Assembly: GCA_015654595.1 (NCBI GenBank)
Contig: JAATGQ010000124.1
Coordinates: 1-35,443, forward strand
From: Chitinophagales bacterium
GTDB taxonomy: Bacteria; Bacteroidota; Bacteroidia; Chitinophagales; Chitinophagaceae
Reading direction: 5' to 3'
Length of the DNA: 35,443 bases
Position numbers and translations under genes: made by a program. How positions within the stretch are numbered: position 1 is the stretch's first letter; every line of letters begins with the position of its first letter. The notes below the pieces were generated by a model that did no database searches, was not told the DNA's origin, and saw only the letters and a program-made list of their open reading frames with translations. Positions 31,454 through 35,443 of the stretch are shown piece after piece.

Positions 31454-32350
31454 ATGCCCGTGATTCATTATGCATTTTGTCCTGCCTGCCGCCGGAGTTC
31501 TATAAAGCCTGCTTTAAGCGCGAAGGATTATACGGTTTCGCATGAGGAGTTTTCCATCTGGGAATGCGATTCCTGTACGCTGCGTTTTACGCAGGATGTG
31601 CCGGATGCGGCTGAGATCGGGCCTTATTACCGGTCGGAGAATTATATTTCACACAGCAATACGAATAAGGGGCTTGTCAATAGCCTTTATCATACAGTGC
31701 GCAAGCAGACGCTTTCCGCCAAAGGGCGGCTGCTTCATTCGGCAACCCGCATGAAGAAGGGCAGATTGTTGGATATCGGCGCTGGTACGGGCGCTTTTGC
31801 TGGGTATATGAAAGAGGAGCAGGGTTGGGAGGTGATGGGGCTGGAGCCGGATGAGGTGGCCAGGGAACGGGCGCGGGTTGATCACAAGGTCGAGCTGCTG
31901 GAGATGGATAAGTTGTCCACGCTGGAACCGGAGAGTTTTGATGCTATCACGTTATGGCATGTGCTGGAGCATGTGCATGACCTGCATCCTTATATGGAGC
32001 AGTTGAAAGCGCTGGTCCGCCGGAATGGCCGGATCTTTATTGCTGTCCCCAATTATACTTCATATGATGCCGCTGTTTACAAAAATTTTTGGGCGGCGTA
32101 TGACGTTCCGCGTCATTTGTATCATTTCTCTCCTGACTCGATGGAGACGCTGTTGAGCGCGCATGGTTTGCAGCTGGAATATAGTCAGCCGATGTGGTTT
32201 GACAGTTTTTATATAAGTATGCTTAGCGAGCGGTATCGCAATGGGAAGGGGAACCTGGTTCGCGCGGTCGCGAATGGGTTTATCTCGAATGTGAAGGCGC
32301 TGATCGACAAGTCGAGATGCAGCAGTTTGATTTACGTTATTTCGAAGTAA
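31454..32350 (+). CDS. Class I SAM-dependent methyltransferase with N-terminal zinc-ribbon-like motif
   Basis: This 298-residue protein begins with two Cys pairs, Cys9/Cys12 (FCPACRRSS) and Cys38/Cys41 (WECDSCTLRF), a probable zinc ribbon. A Rossmann methyltransferase fold follows with GRLLDIGAGTGAFAGYMKEE (AdoMet loop, about 103-122), VMGLEPDEVARERAR, ITLWHVLEHVHDLHPY and RNGRIFIAVPNYTS. It is the type often found in surface-polysaccharide or secondary-metabolite loci (methyltransferase family 11/23 group); the acceptor is unknown. It starts 28 bases after the HU-domain gene and probably shares its transcript. Confidence 0.9.
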   Translation: MPVIHYAFCPACRRSSIKPALSAKDYTVSHEEFSIWECDSCTLRFTQDVPDAAEIGPYYRSENYISHSNTNKGLVNSLYHTVRKQTLSAKGRLLHSATRMKKGRLLDIGAGTGAFAGYMKEEQGWEVMGLEPDEVARERARVDHKVELLEMDKLSTLEPESFDAITLWHVLEHVHDLHPYMEQLKALVRRNGRIFIAVPNYTSYDAAVYKNFWAAYDVPRHLYHFSPDSMETLLSAHGLQLEYSQPMWFDSFYISMLSERYRNGKGNLVRAVANGFISNVKALIDKSRCSSLIYVISK

Positions 32351-32492
32351 GTAGGAGTTTTTTCGCCGCTGCGGGGGGACGCAGCCCGACCGTGGGGAGG
32401 GCCGGCCCGTCGTAAGGAGGGCGTCAGGGATGGCAGCGAAGTGCCGTGCACTGCGGACAGCCCGGCCCAGAGGGGACGCCCATGGGCTTGGA
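32351..32492. other. GC-rich spacer with short palindromes between convergent genes
   Basis: This spacer of about 140 bases is clearly richer in G and C than its surroundings. It contains gctgcg/cgcagc (a hairpin near 32370), the perfect palindrome gggccggccc near 32400 and gcccatgggc near 32480. No T-tract terminator was found for either convergent gene, and no gene is visible. Confidence 0.5.
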
Positions 32493-33398
32493 TTAATGGG
32501 GGAACTGGACCTGGTACATGTTGGCCCAGAGTTTTCCGGTGACGAAGATCCTGCCGGTTGTGGAGTCGTAGGCGATGCCGTTCATGACTTCGGCGCCGGG
32601 GTATTTGGAACGGGCTTCCTGTGCAAGGGATTCGAAGTTGAGCATTCCCACCACTTTACCGCTGGCCGGGTCGATCTTGAGGATATAGTCGGTCGTATAT
32701 TTATTGGCGTAGAGATAGCCGTTGATCATTTCCAATTCGTTGATGTCTCCGACTGGGCCGTTGTTGTCTGTGACGCCCAGGACTTTTGCCAATCCAAAGG
32801 AATTGAGGGTTTTGGTCTCTTTGTCGCCGTTGTCGTATTCGATAGATACGGATGTCGGCGTGAGCTTTGTCGGGTCGTAGTAGGAGATATTACTGGAGCC
32901 GTCGCTCATGATGATATATCTGCCGTCGGTGGTCATGCCCCAGCCTTCTTTGTTGGGGAAGGTGAATTCTCCGATCTTTTTAAAGGTGTTGGCGTCGTAG
33001 ATGAAGCCAATTTTTGTTGTATAGGTGAGCTGGTAGATCTTGCCGTCGAGGAAGACGATTCCTTCGCCGAAGATCTTTTTGCGGTCGAGTTCCACTTTTG
33101 GCGTGATCCTGCCGGTGGTTGAGTCCACGATCCCGAACAGGGAGCGGCGGGTTGCCGGCATATCGGGAGTTGTCCCGGTGCTTTCGAAGAGCTGGCCGTT
33201 ATGGAAGAGGAATCCTTCTGTATAGGAGCTGGTGTCGTGGGGAAGGGCTTTGATGACGGTGAAGCTGATCACCGGAGGGGTGTTGTCGGCTGCTTTTGTT
33301 GTTGGGGTTTCGGTTGTGTGATCTTTGTCGGTGTTGCCGTTACATGCGGCCAGCAGGGTTAAGGAGGCGGCCAACGCGGCGATGGATCTTGTCATCAT
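32493..33398 (-). CDS. Glutaminyl-peptide cyclotransferase (glutaminyl cyclase), lipoprotein
   Basis: ATG at 33398 (or the following ATG at 33395) starts a 301-residue protein with a lipoprotein signal (SIAALAASLTLLAAC, Cys19). The rest matches the plant/bacterial-type glutamine cyclotransferase beta-propeller (PF05096): PHDTSSYTEGFLFHNGQLFE, RKKIFGEGIVFLDGKIYQLT, EGWGMTTDGRYIIMSDGSS, PVGDINELEMINGYLYANKY and EVMNGIAYDSTTGRIFVTGK. The enzyme turns N-terminal Gln into pyroglutamate on exported proteins. A -7-like TACTTTTG (minus strand, 33411-33404) ends 5 bases before the start, and an aatcgg/ccgatt hairpin sits just upstream. It diverges from the M43 protease gene. Confidence 0.93.
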   Translation of the reverse strand: MMTRSIAALAASLTLLAACNGNTDKDHTTETPTTKAADNTPPVISFTVIKALPHDTSSYTEGFLFHNGQLFESTGTTPDMPATRRSLFGIVDSTTGRITPKVELDRKKIFGEGIVFLDGKIYQLTYTTKIGFIYDANTFKKIGEFTFPNKEGWGMTTDGRYIIMSDGSSNISYYDPTKLTPTSVSIEYDNGDKETKTLNSFGLAKVLGVTDNNGPVGDINELEMINGYLYANKYTTDYILKIDPASGKVVGMLNFESLAQEARSKYPGAEVMNGIAYDSTTGRIFVTGKLWANMYQVQFPH

Positions 33399-33403
33399 GG
33401 GTA

Positions 33404-33432
33404 CAAAAGTAAGGTTCCGATTGGTTAATCGG
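33404..33432 (-). promoter_or_regulatory. -7-like element and adjacent inverted repeat before the glutaminyl cyclase gene
   Basis: Read on the minus strand, TACTTTTG (33411-33404) matches TAnnTTTG and ends five bases before the ATG, which implies a leaderless or almost leaderless transcript. Just upstream, ccgatt (33417-33422) and aatcgg (33427-33432) form a perfect 6-base inverted repeat with loop ggtt, a possible operator. No -33 TTTG box was found at 19 bases. Confidence 0.4.
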
Positions 33433-33662
33433 GGTGTCTAAAATGTAAAATTTATCGAAAAAGCTTGCATTTATAGGAAGTTTTGTGTTGCTTTACAGCC
33501 GTTTGGGGTCGCCTGGGCGGCCTGGAACGTACACGTATCCTCCCTGATCAACTCATCCTTTAGTCCTTCATTAGCTACTGGTAATGATCGTTTTACTCTT
33601 TTTATAAAAATCTTTTACCCGCCTCCAATACTTGTGATTTACCGACTGAAAAAGTAGGTACA

Positions 33663-34922
33663 ATGAAGTATTTTTTACCCTTGATCGGGTGTATGTTGCT
33701 AACACTACCCGCCCTTACACAAAGAGACTGTCGGTCGTTTGATTACCGGCAGCAGCAATTAAAAGCCAATCCAGGCCTTGCCGTCGCTGTACAAGCGGCT
33801 GAGCAGTTTACCCGTCAGCAAATGCAGCGTCCAGTGGTGGGCGTAACGGGAGAATCGCCTTCAGGTCGGAGTGCGAGTGCGTTGATCACAATCCCTGTTG
33901 TCGTTCATGTCATTTATAACACTTCTTCTCAGAATATTTCGGATGATCAGATCGCTTCGCAGCTGGTGGAGCTGAATCGGGATTATCAGAAGCTGAACCC
34001 GGACACGAGTGGTATCCCTTCATATTATGCGCCGTTGGCGGCCAATTGTGGTTTTCATTTTGCGTTGGCGCAGGTGGATACGAATGGGAATCCCAGTTCC
34101 GGTATTGTCAGGGTTCATACGAATGTTTCCAGTTTTTCCCTGGATGATGCCGTCAAGTATAGCGCTCGCGGCGGAGATGACCCCTGGGACAGGGATCGGT
34201 ATCTGAATGTCTGGATTTGTAATCTTGGGGACGGGGTGTTAGGGTATTCGAGCCTGGTAGGCGGTCCAAAGGAGACGGATGGGGTGGTTGTCTTGTACAC
34301 GGCCTTCGGTACGACGGGAACGGCAACGGCGCCTTTTAATAAAGGGCGGACTGCGACGCACGAGATCGGGCATTGGCTGAATCTGATCCATGTCTGGGGG
34401 GATGCCGATTGCGGAGATGACCAGGTGGCTGATACGCCGCCACAGTCGGCTGCTACCTATGGGAATCCAAGCGGGATCGTGATCTCCTGCGGGAATACGC
34501 CTTACGGGAATATGTATATGAACTATATGGATTTCACCGATGATGCGGGGATGCATATGTTCACGGTGGATCAGAATCAGCGGATGCATACGTTGTTCAG
34601 CGAGGGCGGTTTTCGGTATCCGTTGTTGAGTTCGCCGGCATTGACGGGGATAACGGGATCGAATGGGGTTCCGGTGGATGAGGCGAGCGGGATTGCTGTG
34701 AGTGTCGGACCGAACCCGACTTTTGGTATGGTAACGGTGAAGGTTGCTTCGGATCCCGGCGGGGTATTGACTGTGTGGAATCAGATGGGGCAGATGGTTT
34801 ACCAGGTGCGGGTGACGCAGACGACATTCCGGTTGGACTTGTCGAGATTTGGGAGTGGTGTTTATTTTCTGCGATTGGTGGATGGGGATAAAAGGGGGAT
34901 TGCCAAGGTTGTGAAGTTATAG
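33663..34922 (+). CDS. Secreted M43-family (pappalysin-like) zinc metalloprotease with T9SS sorting domain
   Basis: This 419-residue protein has a signal peptide (MKYFLPLIGCMLLTLPALT|Q). The metzincin zinc motif HEIGHWLNLIH spans residues 233-243 (His233, His237 and His243 bind zinc; Glu234 is catalytic), followed by VWGDADCGDDQVADTPPQ, a cytophagalysin/pappalysin-type extension, and the Met-turn YMNYMDF. The last about 70 residues form a type A T9SS C-terminal domain, VSVGPNPTFGMVTVKVASD to GVYFLRLVDGDKRGIAKVVKL (shown in parts), which directs the protein to the type IX secretion system. It would be secreted or surface-attached, and cut extracellular proteins or peptides. Its gene diverges from the glutaminyl cyclase gene. 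Confidence 0.93.
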   Translation: MKYFLPLIGCMLLTLPALTQRDCRSFDYRQQQLKANPGLAVAVQAAEQFTRQQMQRPVVGVTGESPSGRSASALITIPVVVHVIYNTSSQNISDDQIASQLVELNRDYQKLNPDTSGIPSYYAPLAANCGFHFALAQVDTNGNPSSGIVRVHTNVSSFSLDDAVKYSARGGDDPWDRDRYLNVWICNLGDGVLGYSSLVGGPKETDGVVVLYTAFGTTGTATAPFNKGRTATHEIGHWLNLIHVWGDADCGDDQVADTPPQSAATYGNPSGIVISCGNTPYGNMYMNYMDFTDDAGMHMFTVDQNQRMHTLFSEGGFRYPLLSSPALTGITGSNGVPVDEASGIAVSVGPNPTFGMVTVKVASDPGGVLTVWNQMGQMVYQVRVTQTTFRLDLSRFGSGVYFLRLVDGDKRGIAKVVKL

Positions 34923-34964
34923 GAGCGGCGCCGGTTTTGGGGTGAGGATTGGCGGCGGCTGGCG

Positions 34965-35013
34965 GCGCGGTTCCGGCGGATAGGGGTTGGTGTCGGGCAG
35001 CGCGGTTCCGGCG
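34965..35013. repeat. Two direct copies of a 14-base GC-rich word
   Basis: The word gcgcggttccggcg occurs at 34965-34978 and again at 35000-35013, in the 91-base spacer between the protease stop and the convergent oxidoreductase stop. The spacer is GC-rich and shows no terminator. Confidence 0.5.
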
Positions 35014-35443
35014 TTATAGTGTTTGCTCTGCAGTCATTAGTCGGGCGATCTCTTCTCCGATGATGGGAGCGAGGGCGACGCCCATTCCGCTGAATCTAAC
35101 GGCGCAGAAGACGTGGTCGTTGACGGCTTTGACGATGGGTTTTTTTTCGGCGCCAAAGGCCATGATGCCGGACCAGCGATGATCGATGGTGTAGTATTGG
35201 TCGGGGAGGATGGTTGTCTTCAGAAAGTGTTCAAGTTCATTTTGAATAGTATCGGACAGGTTCATTTCTGTCGTCGTTTCTTCTTCAAACGCCTTGTTCC
35301 TTGCTCCTCCGAGTAAAACGCGGTCTCCTAAATTCCGGAAATAGTAAAAGCCTTCATCGAAGTGGAAGGTACCTTTGAACTTCAGGCTGTCGACGGGGGA
35401 GGTAACGATGACCTGGCCTCTTGCGGGGATGATATCGAGTTGA
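35014..35443 (-). CDS. FAD-dependent oxidoreductase (DAO family), C-terminal part (5' end outside window)
   Basis: The minus-strand frame stays open to the window edge; an ATG at 35265 is internal. The visible 143 residues read from QLDIIPARGQVIVTSPVDSL through GTFHFDEGFYYFRNLGDRVL to LLGGARNKAFEEETT, then YTIDHRWSGIMAFGAEKKPI and VFCAVRFSGMGVALAPIIGE near the end. These match the substrate-domain strands and the C-terminal FAD-binding segment of D-amino-acid-oxidase-type enzymes, where GMGV contacts the flavin. The substrate (amino acid or related amine) cannot be told. Its gene runs convergent to the M43 protease. Confidence 0.85.
   Translation of the reverse strand, partial: QLDIIPARGQVIVTSPVDSLKFKGTFHFDEGFYYFRNLGDRVLLGGARNKAFEEETTTEMNLSDTIQNELEHFLKTTILPDQYYTIDHRWSGIMAFGAEKKPIVKAVNDHVFCAVRFSGMGVALAPIIGEEIARLMTAEQTL

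Noticed and set aside
32430..33122. Plus-strand frame of 230 codons
   Set aside because: It is antisense to the glutaminyl cyclase gene, which has all family motifs on the minus strand.

Overview
The window comes from a Bacteroidota chromosome, most likely a soil-type member of the Chitinophagaceae; the family assignment is inference. The phylum-level evidence is direct: two SusC/SusD pairs, a FecR-type anti-sigma cascade, a T9SS C-terminal sorting domain, a YtxJ bacillithiol-type protein, a CCDC81-like HU domain, and promoter elements resembling TTTG-N19-TAnnTTTG. Base composition is close to even. Coding strands are G-rich, and several genes start with GTG or TTG. I saw no rRNA, tRNA, CRISPR, transposase, integrase or phage gene.

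Layout. 2-4145: the end of a SusC-like receptor, its SusD lipoprotein and a strong terminator. 4152-5891: a lipoprotein joining a one-heme cytochrome c domain to FG-GAP/VCBS repeats through an unusual Gly/Ala/Ser-rich insert. 6110-12943: a regulated nutrient-uptake island (ECF sigma factor, FecR anti-sigma factor, SusC with an STN signalling domain, SusD), closed by a bidirectional terminator. 12963-15322: small accessory genes, namely a translationally coupled MauE-like membrane protein and Cys-containing secreted protein, a CAP/SCP protein, YtxJ, and a 41-residue lipoprotein. 15590-20602: a housekeeping run on the plus strand (Mpl-type Mur ligase, DEDDh exonuclease, polyprenol-phosphate mannosyltransferase-like GT2, EamA transporter, CBM9-like protein) ending in a terminator. 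20644-25590: minus-strand genes (conserved unknown, 2-oxoacid dehydrogenase E2, CinA, hotdog thioesterase, DoxX) with purine-rich and REP-like spacers. 26037-32350: a plus-strand envelope cluster (large TPR protein, TonB-receptor-like barrel without a plug, HU/CCDC81 protein with one membrane span, methyltransferase). 32493-35443: a lipoprotein glutaminyl cyclase divergent from a T9SS-sorted M43 metalloprotease, then the C-terminal part of an FAD-dependent oxidoreductase.

How the parts connect. The sigma/FecR/SusC-STN/SusD block reads as a self-contained signalling and uptake unit for an unidentified glycan or other oligomer; no glycoside hydrolase is present to name the substrate. The glutaminyl cyclase fits the predicted secretome here: six proteins with signal-peptidase-I-like signals all appear to begin with Gln after cleavage (the Bacteroidetes Q-rule). 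The least explained parts are the MauE/Cys-protein pair, the tiny Cys-containing lipoprotein, the cytochrome-FG-GAP protein with its low-complexity insert, and the TPR/barrel/HU-membrane cluster.
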